Origin: Paracoccus rhizosphaerae
GTDB lineage: Bacteria; Pseudomonadota; Alphaproteobacteria; Rhodobacterales; Rhodobacteraceae
NCBI RefSeq assembly: GCF_026162645.1
Contig: NZ_JAOTBE010000029.1
Location: 1 to 45,525, forward strand
Direction of reading: 5' to 3'
Length of the DNA: 45,525 nt
A program made the translations under genes and the position numbers. Below are positions 38,389-45,525 of this stretch, piece after piece; position 1 is the stretch's first letter; every line of letters starts with the position of its first letter. A model generated the notes under the pieces. It was given only the letters and a program-made list of their open reading frames with translations. It made no database searches and had not been told where the DNA came from.

Positions 38389-39552
38389 TCAGCCCACGCT
38401 TGCCCGCAATGCGGTGACGAAGCGATCAAGCTCGCTTTCCGTCATGTAGACATGTGGCGAGACGCGGAGGCCTTTGATCGGACCGACTTCGCGGTACTTG
38501 ACATGCACCTGCCATGCCTCCCGCAGGATGCGCTCCAGTTTGCGCATGTCTTGGCCGTCGATTGAAAACAGCACGACAGCACCCAAAGAGGTGGGCTTGA
38601 TCGGCGTATGCAGGCGAAACCCTGGAATGCTTCTGGCCTGATTGACCCAATGCAGCGTCAGCTCTTTCAGCCGGGCGTGCATGCGGGCGGCCCCAATGCG
38701 CTTGTGGAACGCGACGGCCGGCGCGATTCCCGATTGCACGGCCGAGCTGTAGGTTCCAAGATTCCAGTGATCGAATTTTTCGATCACTGGTAGCGGCTTA
38801 TCAAAGGGCGCCATCAGCGGCCAAGTGTCGGCGATCCGGTTCTTGTTCACCACCAGCATGCCATTGCCGACGGGTGCGCCAAGCCATTTGTGCAGACTAG
38901 TGATGAAATAGTCGCAGCCCAGTCCCCGGAAGCTGACCGGCATCTGTGCAAAGGTCTGGGCGCCATCGATGACGGTCACGATACCGCGGCCCTGCGCCAT
39001 GCGGCACAGTTCCTTCACCGGCAGCACGCGACCGGTCCAGTGGACCATATGCGTCAGATGCAGCACCTTGGTGCGTGAAGTAATGGCATCGGCATAGGCG
39101 GCAAGAATCTGGTCATCATCAGCCATCAGGTCGAATTTGGCCTCAACGACCTTGATGCCCTCGCGAGATTCGCGCTGCAGCCAGCCGGCGCGCGCGCTTG
39201 GGTAATTCCAAGGACAGATTACAACCTCATCCTGTGCCGCAAGCGGGATGCCGAAGATCGCCGTCGAAAGGCCTTCCGAGGAATTGCGGTTCAGGGCGAT
39301 CTCATCGGCATCGCAATCGATCAGCTCCGCCAGATCCTGCTTGATGCTTGGCAAGGCCAGATCAATCTTGCTCCACATATTATAGTCAGGGTTCTGGCTG
39401 GTGAAGCGGATGGCTTCGATCACAGCCGCCTCGACGATTTTCGTCGGAGGGCTGACAGCCGCATTGTTCAGGTTCAGAAGCGGAGTTTGCAGCACATAAG
39501 CGTCGCGCACATCTCTCCAATCCAAGAAATCTTGCGCTATGATCGTGTTCAC
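38389..39552 (-). CDS. Class V aminotransferase (isopenicillin N epimerase-like)
   Basis: A 387-residue fold-type I PLP enzyme of aminotransferase class V. The PLP lysine is K222 in [15 protein letters not shown], the cofactor Asp196 and Gln are in VIDGAQT, and the N-terminal LNNAAVSPP is typical. Relatives include isopenicillin N epimerase-like proteins, cysteine desulfurases and kynureninase-like enzymes. It stands alone on the minus strand between two IS110 fragments in opposite orientation, so it appears to be a mobile passenger. No partner genes indicate a substrate. A racemase or amino-acid lyase role would fit a proline-betaine region, but this is speculative. Confidence 0.85.
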   Translation of the reverse strand: MNTIIAQDFLDWRDVRDAYVLQTPLLNLNNAAVSPPTKIVEAAVIEAIRFTSQNPDYNMWSKIDLALPSIKQDLAELIDCDADEIALNRNSSEGLSTAIFGIPLAAQDEVVICPWNYPSARAGWLQRESREGIKVVEAKFDLMADDDQILAAYADAITSRTKVLHLTHMVHWTGRVLPVKELCRMAQGRGIVTVIDGAQTFAQMPVSFRGLGCDYFITSLHKWLGAPVGNGMLVVNKNRIADTWPLMAPFDKPLPVIEKFDHWNLGTYSSAVQSGIAPAVAFHKRIGAARMHARLKELTLHWVNQARSIPGFRLHTPIKPTSLGAVVLFSIDGQDMRKLERILREAWQVHVKYREVGPIKGLRVSPHVYMTESELDRFVTALRASVG

Positions 39553-39610
39553 GACGTGTATCCTCTAAGTGTTCTGGTCGATCCTACCAGCTGGGTCCGA
39601 GAGACAATCT

Positions 39611-40384
39611 TCAACGTAGACTGGCAAACGAACTAAAATACTGATGAATGCGGCCACGAAGGCACAATGTGCGGAGCTGCCGCTTCCAGGCGATGTCTCG
39701 CACGGCCTTGGACAGCGGTTCGAGCCGAGCATGGAGCTTCGGGCTGACACGGGCCTGCATCCGGTAGCTCCAGGCGCCCTCGATCAGCGCGCGTCGGGCG
39801 AGACCGCTGCCCGCCTTGGTGATCCCACCCCGACGGGCGCTGGTGCCGCCGGAATGCTCAGATGGCGTGGGTCCGAGATGGGCCATCAGCTGCCGCGGAT
39901 TGTCAAAACGATGGAAATCTCCGACCTCGGCCACCACCGTTACCGCGACGATGAATGCGACCCCGCGCATCGCCTGAACCGCCTCGGCCACCGGCGCCAG
40001 AGACCAGCCTGGGAAAAGGTCTGCGATCTGCCCCGTCAGACGCTCGACCCGCACCTCGGCATCCGCGACGGCATCAAGATGGTCCTGAAGGACGATCTGT
40101 TGCGCCGGATGCGTGAACCGCACCATCGCCAGCCAGCGCCGGTAGGGCCCGATCCAGTCCTTCTTGCCGGGATAGATCCGGCCATGCCGCAGCAGAAAAC
40201 CCTGCAAGTGGTGGCGGGCCTTGCCTAGCACCCGTAGCGCGGTCGCACGCGCCCGAACCAAGTCGCGCATCGCCTCATGCGCCGCGTCCGGCACCCAGAC
40301 CGCAGTCAGTTCGCCGGCACGGTGCAGCTTTGCCAGCATCACCGCGTCGCGGCGGTCCGTTTTCACCCGATCGCCCGACTTCAC
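39611..40384 (-). pseudogene. IS110-family transposase, N-terminally truncated
   Basis: 257 codons with the central and C-terminal parts of an IS110/IS1111 transposase: SGDRVKTDRRDAVMLAKLHR, then a coiled region, and the transposase_20 domain MRGVAFIVAVTVVAEVGDF, FDNPRQLMAHLGPTPSEHSG, GITKAGSGLARRALIEGAW with the conserved Ser. The N-terminal DEDD domain is missing, replaced at 40385 by the left end of another element. It shares only about 80 percent of bases with the plus-strand fragment at 37891-38258 over their overlap, so the two are different elements. Confidence 0.78.
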
Positions 40385-40443
40385 CGAGATCTGTATCGAC
40401 CCAGTGGAATTCTGCTCATGCTACAGGGAGTAAAAACGTATCG

Positions 40444-40735
40444 ATGAGTGGAGTATTGGAAGACGTCGTCAAACGATGGGCGGCCAAGCGCAAGTCGGCG
40501 CTGGTCATCGAGACCGTTCAGGGCAAGACCACGGTGGCGGAAGCCAGCCGCGGCTATGACCTCTCCCCCTCCGAGATCGAGGGTTGGATCGATGATGCCC
40601 GTCGGGGCATGGAGAATGCGCTGCGGGCAAACCCGCTCGATGTTCGGCAGGAATACATTAAGCAGCTCCGGGATCTGCAGGAGGCCTATGGCGAGGCCAT
40701 GCTGGAGCTGCGCGCGCTAAAAAAGTTGGCGGCCC
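40444..40735 (+). pseudogene. IS3-type OrfA, 3'-truncated
   Basis: About 97 codons starting MSGVLEDVVKRWAAKRKSAL, with a helix-turn-helix (VAEASRGYDLSPSEIEGWID) and a coiled region QLRDLQEAYGEAMLELRALKKL. This matches, from memory, OrfA proteins of an alphaproteobacterial IS3-type element. Homology stops near 40735, before the end of OrfA, and no OrfB follows. The frame continues open to 41499 only because the following DNA is GC-rich. The element interrupts the left end of the IS110 remnant. Confidence 0.6.
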
Positions 40736-41637
40736 TCATGGTGAGCCTTCCTGTTCTGATTTCTGAAAGGCCCATGCCTTTCGGAAAGCAGAGCGGGGAG
40801 GGCGCAGCCTTGCCCGTGGCCCCGGCCGAGACTGTCACGGGGTCGGGAAGGCAGGGTGGTCCGGCCCGCAGCCCGGATCGGGGGAGGACACGGCCCGCCT
40901 GGACGAGACGCCCAATGGGCGGCGCCTGCCCCTTGACCGGCTCGGGCGGGATGCGTGGCGGACAGGAAAACAAAAAGGCTGCGGACGGGGGTGAGCGGGC
41001 GACAGCCCGTCGATCCCTTGGAACGACACATGGATCATCCCGGCCCGCGCCGCGCGCGGGCCTCTCCCGTGTCTTCTTCCTGCCGCAGCGGTCAGACGGG
41101 AAGGCAGCTATCTCTGGGCATCACCGGCAGTCTGCAACTGCCCGCCCGGTTGACCACAGGCTGACGCTCGATCCCTGTGGTCTCGCTTACAGCCCGGCTC
41201 GCGCCTTGCGCCTCCACTCCCAAAGTCGTTCCAGCACAAGGCTGGACAACCGGGCTACCCGCAAGCGATCGTCACCCAAAGGGCCGAGACTGGACCGCGG
41301 GACCGACTATTGCGGCCCCGCTCAGGCTGGCTCGGGACGAGATGGGCGGCGCGGGAAAAGCCACAAAGGAGGGGCAGGGGTCCAGGCTCGGGTGCAAGCC
41401 GGTGCAGCCGGCCGGAGCCTGGAGTATCCGTTGTTCGTCAAGCACCAGAAACAGTCTTTCTCGGCGAAAGCGGCCGTTCGTGCGTGGCGCCGCGAATGAC
41501 CGTATCGAGCTCATCAGCAACATTCGAGTAAACTGCAGCGACTGCAGGTGCAGCGGAATGTACCAACGCTGCGGCCTTGACGCTCGAGGGGCAGATGAGC
41601 ATCTTGCCCTGCAAGGCGATCCCGCGGATAAGGCGCC
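40736..41637. other. GC-rich region with hairpins, no gene recognised
   Basis: Nine hundred bases without a credible gene, although long open frames exist by composition. It has several perfect hairpins: GAAAGGC with loop CCAT at 40765-40782, and GGCCCGCGC with loop CGC at 41042-41062. An ACTGCAGCGACTGCAGGTGCAGCGG-like repetitive stretch lies near 41530-41560. Such regions can be plasmid leader, transfer-origin or structured RNA regions. I cannot decide which. Confidence 0.4.
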
Positions 41638-42006
41638 ATGGGCTGCCTGATCCCCTTCCGCATCCTGTGCCTGACCTTGCTCACGATGGTCAGCCTGGCT
41701 TTTGCTTCGGCAACGGTCGTGCAGGGTGTGCCGACCCTCAGCGACGTGCGGCTTGAAGCTTATGTGCTCGCGGCGGGGTCTGTGGCTGACCTGTGCCTGC
41801 ACGATGAGCCGCAGCACTCGCACCCCTCCCGTTGCTCCCTTTGCCATCTGATTGCCGGCTGCGACCTGCCCCCGGCGGACTTGCGCCTCATCGCGATCGA
41901 GCAACGGGTCGCTGCGGCCATCATCCGGCCGCAGATCGAACGCGCGACCCTGTGTCCACGAGATCCGGCAACGCCCCTGCGCGGCCCCCCTGTCCAGAAC
42001 AGCTGA
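41638..42006 (+). CDS. Small Cys/His-containing secreted protein, DUF2946-like
   Basis: A 122-residue protein with a signal-peptide-like N terminus (hydrophobic residues 5-25) and a Cys/His cluster LCLHDEPQHSHPSRCSLCHL around residues 53-70. The arrangement resembles the DUF2946 family of short metal-linked proteins that accompany copper, iron or cobalamin uptake genes, but the match is by feel only. AAGG lies five bases before the ATG. It ends 56 bases before the PepSY membrane protein gene and is probably co-transcribed with it. It may bind a metal in the periplasm. Confidence 0.6.
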   Translation: MGCLIPFRILCLTLLTMVSLAFASATVVQGVPTLSDVRLEAYVLAAGSVADLCLHDEPQHSHPSRCSLCHLIAGCDLPPADLRLIAIEQRVAAAIIRPQIERATLCPRDPATPLRGPPVQNS

Positions 42007-42062
42007 TCCTCACGATTGGGCTTTTAAGCGCCGTCGCGGCGCCTTTTGACAGGTGATCTTCC

Positions 42063-43424
42063 ATGCCATCCTCTCACCAGCCGTCCGGTCGGGCGGCACC
42101 CAATGCCTTGCGCCCGTTTCTGGTGCGGCTCCACTTCTACATCGGCCTCTTTGTCGGCCCCTTCCTGTTCATCGCGGCGCTCAGCGGGATGCTCTACGTC
42201 CTGACGCCCCAGATCGAGCAACGGCTTTATGCCGACGCGCTGTTCACAGACCAGACTGGTGCGGCGCAGCCCCTGACCGCTCAGGCCGAGGCCGCCCGCT
42301 CGTATTTGGATCACGCGCTGAACGTGTCTGCCGTTCGCCCCGCGCCCGCCGCAGGCCAGACGACCCGTGTACTTTTCTCCGACGCCACTCTCGGCCCGTC
42401 CGAGAACCGGACGATCTTTGTCGATCCCGTCACCCTGACCATCCGGGGTGACATGACGACCTATGGTACCAGCGGCATCCTGCCCTTCCGCACCACGCTG
42501 GATTACCTGCACCGCAACCTGATGCTGGGGGACTGGGGCCGCTACTACAGCGAAGTGGCAGCCTCCTGGCTGTGGGTGGTGGTTTTGGGTGGCGTGGCCC
42601 TGTGGGCGACGGGGCCGCGTCGGCGGCGCGCGGTTGCGGCAATGCCGCCCGCGCAGCGCCGCCGCTGGATCCACTCGTCCCTGGGCGTCACGGCGGGGGC
42701 CGGCCTGCTGTTCTTGTCCGTGACCGGTCTGACCTGGTCCCAGGCTGCCGGTGCCCGTATCGACAGCCTGCGCGGGGCTCTCGGCCTCGTCACGCCCTCC
42801 GTCAGCTTGGCTCTCGATGCGCCCGACACTGCGGTGACGCACGACCACCATCATCACCGGGCGCCGGACCTGACGGCGCGTGAGGATCGGCTGGCCGATC
42901 TTGATGCTGTCGCCGAGGCCGCACGTGCGGCGGGCATCGACTCGCCCTTTATGGAGATCCGGCTGCCAAAGCCCGATCAGGCGTGGTCGGTGCGGGAGTA
43001 CGACCGCAGCTGGCCCACCCAGGTGGACGCAATCGCGCTGCACCCTAATACTCTGGACGTGACCAGCCGCGCCGACTTCGACAGCTTCGCGATCGTGTCG
43101 AAACTGATCCGATGGGGGATTGACCTGCACATGGGCGTCCTGTTCGGGCTGCCGAACCAGATCCTCATGGCGCTCATTGCCGCTGCGCTGATGGTCGCCA
43201 TTGTCTATGGCTATGTTCTGTGGTGGCAACGCAGGCCCGCTGCGGGCGAGCCGCTTTCCACGGCGTGGTCACGGCTGCCGATCAAGGCGCGGATCACCTG
43301 GATTCTGGTGGCCTGCGCTGTCAGTTGGGCGCTGCCGGTGCTGGGCGTCAGTCTGGGCCTCTTTCTGGTGGTCGATCTGCTGCGCTGCCTGGCCGCCCAT
43401 CAAGCGGCGAGACGTGTGTCCTGA
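42063..43424 (+). CDS. PepSY-associated transmembrane protein
   Basis: A 453-residue membrane protein of the PepSY_TM family. It begins with a helix LHFYIGLFVGPFLFIAALSG, has central helices (ASWLWVVVLGGVALWATG, and SSLGVTAGAGLLFLSVTGL), an extracytoplasmic loop with a His-rich HDHHHHR stretch near residue 263, and ends with helices LIAAALMVAIVYGYVLWW and WILVACAVSWALPVLGVSL. Relatives work with siderophore or metal uptake, some as ferric-siderophore reductases. It follows the small Cys/His protein and is upstream of a cobalamin riboswitch and binding-protein remnant, so metal or corrinoid uptake is likely. Confidence 0.85.
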   Translation: MPSSHQPSGRAAPNALRPFLVRLHFYIGLFVGPFLFIAALSGMLYVLTPQIEQRLYADALFTDQTGAAQPLTAQAEAARSYLDHALNVSAVRPAPAAGQTTRVLFSDATLGPSENRTIFVDPVTLTIRGDMTTYGTSGILPFRTTLDYLHRNLMLGDWGRYYSEVAASWLWVVVLGGVALWATGPRRRRAVAAMPPAQRRRWIHSSLGVTAGAGLLFLSVTGLTWSQAAGARIDSLRGALGLVTPSVSLALDAPDTAVTHDHHHHRAPDLTAREDRLADLDAVAEAARAAGIDSPFMEIRLPKPDQAWSVREYDRSWPTQVDAIALHPNTLDVTSRADFDSFAIVSKLIRWGIDLHMGVLFGLPNQILMALIAAALMVAIVYGYVLWWQRRPAAGEPLSTAWSRLPIKARITWILVACAVSWALPVLGVSLGLFLVVDLLRCLAAHQAARRVS

Positions 43425-43500
43425 GCAACTGCCTGACGTTTCAGGAGTGGCGACGTCTGCGTTGACGCCGCCGCCATTTCCGATCATCTCTTGGCGCGAT

Positions 43501-43690
43501 GGTTCCCGTGTCGGCTAAGGTTCTGACCGGGTGAAAAGGGAATGCGGTGAGGAGTAGCCATCAGGCGCCAAATCCGCGACTGCCCCCGCAACTGTAAGCA
43601 GTAGCCAACCCCAGGATGCCACTGGCGCACAGCGTGTGCCGGAAAGGCGGGGAAGGCGCTGATCCGCAAGTCAGGAGACCTGCCATCATG
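43501..43690 (+). promoter_or_regulatory. Cobalamin (B12) riboswitch
   Basis: A cobalamin aptamer is visible: GGGAATGCGGTGAG, then ATCCGCGACTGCCCCCGCAA, CTGTAA, GCCACTGG and the B12 box AAGTCAGGAGACCTGCC at 43668-43684. It precedes a binding-protein gene with start at 43853. It should repress that gene when adenosyl- or methylcobalamin is abundant. Confidence 0.92.
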
Positions 43691-43824
43691 ACCGAGGCCA
43701 ACCCGGGCGGGGTGCTTCGGAGAAAGACAGCATGTGCCGAAGCCCGGCAACCATCCAGCGTGACCGCCGGATGCAGCGGAGCCGGGGGTTAGCCTCGCCT
43801 TTGTTGATGCGCCTTCTTCAGCCC

Positions 43825-43847
43825 CGTCCTTCGTATCATGAAGGACG
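43825..43847 (+). promoter_or_regulatory. RBS-sequestering hairpin, riboswitch expression platform
   Basis: Inverted repeat CGTCCTT and AAGGACG with a nine-base loop. The right arm contains the AAGGA ribosome-binding site located seven bases before the ATG at 43853. This is the expected form of a translational expression platform for the upstream B12 aptamer. The pairing is visible, the switching is inferred. Confidence 0.55.
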
Positions 43848-43852
43848 ACACG

Positions 43853-44170
43853 ATGACACGATTTTCCCTGATCGCGCTGCTGGTCCTAACGGCGGCACCC
43901 GCCGCCATGGCCGCGCCGGCAGACTATCCCCTGACTATCGACAATTGCGGGCATGAACTGACGTTCACCGCACGACCCGAAAACGTGGTGTCCATTGGGC
44001 AGGCCACGACCGAGATCCTCTACGCCTCGGGTCAGGCCGATCGCATGGCAGGCACCGCGCTGTGGTTCAACGCCGTCCTGCCGGAGTTTGCGGATGAAAA
44101 TGATTAGGTCGAGCGGATCAGCGACAACATGCCCAGCTTCGAGGCAGTGGTGAACAAGCGCCCGAGCTTC
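43853..44170 (+). pseudogene. Cobalamin/siderophore ABC binding protein, disrupted
   Basis: Starts MTRFSLIALLVLTAAPAAMA, a clear signal peptide, then LTIDNCGHELTFTARPENVV, SIGQATTEILYASGQADRMA, typical of TroA/BtuF-like periplasmic binding proteins. A TAG at 44105-44107 interrupts the frame, but homology resumes after it as ERISDNMPSFEAVVNKRPSFV and then ends at foreign sequence and a truncated IS3 element. Only the N-terminal lobe remains. Under control of a B12 riboswitch, it was probably part of a corrinoid or metal importer. Confidence 0.75.
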
Positions 44171-44304
44171 GTGCCTGTGAACCGGCATGCAAAATTGGCT
44201 CTGGCGTGTATTTAGTGCAGACAAATCTTCGCGTCGCTACATTTCGGCAATCTTCACGGGAGGTTGCCCATGGCATCTGGAACGGATCGACAGGCACGAA
44301 GTAC

Positions 44305-44594
44305 TTTTTCGTATCCGTGAAGCGAACTCCCAGCTCCCGCGGCGACAGGTCCGGCTCGCTGAGCGCCAGTTCCACGATCCGATCACGCACAGCATCGGGG
44401 ATGCGGTTCCAGACCCGAGACGGCCGTGAGGGGCGGTCTTCCAAGCCTTCCGGGCCGTGTTCGACATATCGATCATACCACCGGTAAAAGGTCGTGGGCG
44501 GCACCCCGATCTGTGCCAAAGTCCGGCGCACCGGCAGGTGGGATTGCTCGACGATGCGGATGATCTCAAGCTTCTCGGAGGCAGGGTATCTCAT
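44305..44594 (-). pseudogene. IS3-family OrfB, truncated after N-terminal HTH
   Basis: Starts MRYPASEKLEIIRIVEQS, the helix-turn-helix at the N terminus of IS3-family OrfB proteins, and runs through RVWNRIPDAVRDRIVELALS to SPRELGVRFTDTKKYFV before homology ends. The DDE catalytic domain is missing. The ATG at 44594 overlaps the OrfA stop (ATGA), and the OrfA -1 frame enters OrfB without a stop, so a fused OrfAB was the original product. Confidence 0.72.
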
Positions 44595-44965
44595 GCGTGC
44601 TCGCCCCCAACCCCGGTAGTGTTTTTTTTGAGGATCCGGTTCTCAAGGGTGAGGTCGGCCACAACCTCCTTGAGCGCCAGTGCCTCAGCGCGCAGGTCCT
44701 TGACCTCGCCACTGGTCGCCTGGCGCGCCGTGTCACCGGCGAGGCGCTTCTTTCCAGCTTCGAGGAATTCTTTTGACCAGCTATAATACAGGCTCTGGGC
44801 GATCCCTTCGCGACGGCATAGCTCGGCAATGCTGTCATCGCCGCGCAGGCCAGCCAAGACAATCCTGATCTTCTCTTCGGCGTTGTGGATCTTGCGCGTC
44901 GCCCGGCGGATGTCTTTGACAGACCTGTCAGCCTCGGCTTTCGTCGTCACGGGTTTCTTGCTCAT
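44591..44965 (-). CDS. IS3-family transposase OrfA
   Basis: A 124-residue OrfA with an N-terminal helix-turn-helix (LRGDDSIAELCRREGIAQSL, YYSWSKEF) and a C-terminal coiled coil (EVKDLRAEALALKEVVADLT). The frame is open from 45013, but the ATG at 44965 gives the family start MSKKPVTTKAEADRSV. A run of eight A residues (minus strand, 44629-44622) close to the end can drive -1 frameshifting into OrfB. OrfA itself is intact, although its partner is broken, so the copy should be inactive. Confidence 0.8.
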   Translation of the reverse strand: MSKKPVTTKAEADRSVKDIRRATRKIHNAEEKIRIVLAGLRGDDSIAELCRREGIAQSLYYSWSKEFLEAGKKRLAGDTARQATSGEVKDLRAEALALKEVVADLTLENRILKKNTTGVGGEHA

Positions 44966-45049
44966 CTTCGCTCCATGAAGGCTACGATGAGCCAGAAACC
45001 CTCCGTCACGCAAACGGCCTAATCTGTTCCATGGGCGCTGACGCTAGAC

Positions 45050-45332
45050 AGAGCTGTCTGCCATAGCCCTGGCCTTGGTATGCCTGCCAAACAGCCACAT
45101 TGCTGACCAGCAGATGATCTGGCTCGGGCCTCAGGACGATGAGGCCGGCAAGGCTATCACCCACCGTAAGCACCCATACGCTGCCTGAGGCGACAAGCGC
45201 GGTATAGTCATCGGTCATTGGGGCAGGCTTGCAGCCAATTCTTTCGATGTAGTGCAAATAGGCTCCATCGACGATCTTCTCGATACTCCCCACGTCGTGA
45301 TCCGTGGCCGACCGGATTATCGCCCGTTGCAT
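45050..45332 (-). pseudogene. GNAT-family acetyltransferase, 3'-truncated
   Basis: About 95 codons starting MQRAIIRSATDHDVGSIEKI, a GNAT N-terminal strand-helix pattern, with TVGDSLAGLIVLRPEPDHLL, VSNVAVWQAYQGQGYGRQLC, which carries the acetyl-CoA motif A (QGQGYGR). After this the sequence runs into the truncated IS3 element and stops at 45006, so the last helices and the C-terminal strand are lost. The ATG at 45332 has a GGAGG upstream and is preferred over the TTG at 45350. Substrate unknown. Confidence 0.65.
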
Positions 45333-45355
45333 TTTTCGTAGGTCCTCCAATGTGA

Positions 45356-45525
45356 TTTTCAGCCTGGTATCAGCTCGACCGGCTGGAAAGGGACTCGAAG
45401 TTGCTCAACGCCATCGCCGCTCGCGATATCGAGCAGGCCTGTGAGTCTATGAAGTTGGCGCTAATCGAGGACCAGAAGCTGCTTTTGCAAGAGGGGTGGG
45501 GGCGGACAACGACCCCATGGCAGTG
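45356..45525 (+). pseudogene. Partial ORF at window edge, helical protein C-terminal part
   Basis: An open frame preceded by a stop at 45353 and without a nearby start codon runs off the window. It encodes helical, charged sequence (WYQLDRLERDSKLLNAIAAR, DIEQACESMKLALIEDQKLL) that could be the last helices of a FCD-type GntR regulator. The evidence is thin, and the gene may be 5'-truncated by rearrangement with the GNAT remnant. It could also be a chance frame. Confidence 0.3.

Larger units (their letters stand above)
44305..44965 (-). mobile_element. IS3-family element, 3'-truncated
   Basis: Two overlapping reading frames form an IS3-family OrfA/OrfB. OrfB homology stops at about 44305 after FTDTKKYFV, so the DDE integrase core is missing. 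The OrfA start lies inside the right side near 44965, and the element interrupts a GNAT gene near 45050. Terminal inverted repeats were not confirmed. Confidence 0.7.

Noticed and set aside
40330..41499. A 389-codon plus-strand frame as one protein
   Set aside because: The first 38 codons overlap the IS110 remnant, the next 97 are an IS3 OrfA remnant, and the rest is compositionally biased with no domain features.

Overview
The window looks like a high-GC alphaproteobacterial accessory replicon, most likely a plasmid or chromid of a Paracoccus-like member of the Rhodobacterales. I infer this from the gene style, from the ScpB gene following a DUF1403-like remnant, and from an HpbD enzyme that closely matches my memory of the marine Rhodobacterales enzyme. 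Many truncated insertion sequences sit at the edges. No search was run, so family names rest on motifs and remembered family features.

Layout. 1-4400: broken IS5-type transposase, CPA1-type cation/proton antiporter, SGNH-acyltransferase remnant abutting a DUF1403 tail plus scpB, and a DUF4126 membrane protein. 4700-27000: one large betaine catabolic block. It holds a glycine betaine/proline betaine ABC importer (proVWX, minus strand), a GntR regulator diverging from it, and a plus-strand operon (DapA-family deaminase, aldehyde dehydrogenase, DAO-type oxidase, hpbD epimerase, two SDRs). A minus-strand set follows (formaldehyde dehydrogenase, Rieske oxygenase and its reductase) with a divergent LysR gene, then etfBA and a TMADH/DgcA-like N-demethylase, a divergent TetR gene coupled to a ProC-like reductase, and a BCCT transporter. 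27000-32200: mixed cargo (cysteine hydrolase with GlxA-type regulator, decayed MFS gene, LysR, alpha/beta hydrolase, EamA exporter). 32500-37220: a second hydroxyproline operon on the minus strand (LysR, MDR-type dehydrogenase, enolase-superfamily dehydratase resembling cis-3-hydroxyproline dehydratase, a decayed betaine-binding protein, and a proline-racemase-family enzyme with Ser in place of the first catalytic Cys). 37400-45525: scrap-yard of IS110 and IS3 fragments, a class V aminotransferase, a GC-rich hairpin region, a PepSY membrane protein, a cobalamin riboswitch in front of a disrupted periplasmic binding protein, and a truncated GNAT gene.

How the genes work together. The central block can be read as a full route for trans-4-hydroxy-L-proline betaine: import by ProVWX or BCCT, C2 epimerization by HpbD, first N-demethylation by the Rieske pair, second N-demethylation by the DgcA-like flavoprotein with ETF as acceptor, formaldehyde removal by FdhA, oxidation of cis-4-hydroxy-D-proline by the DAO enzyme, deamination/dehydration by the DapA-like enzyme to alpha-ketoglutarate semialdehyde, and oxidation to alpha-ketoglutarate by the aldehyde dehydrogenase. 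The two SDRs, the ProC-like protein and the second hydroxyproline operon are not needed for that route. They are the best candidates for an undescribed extension, such as handling other hydroxylated or oxidised proline betaines.
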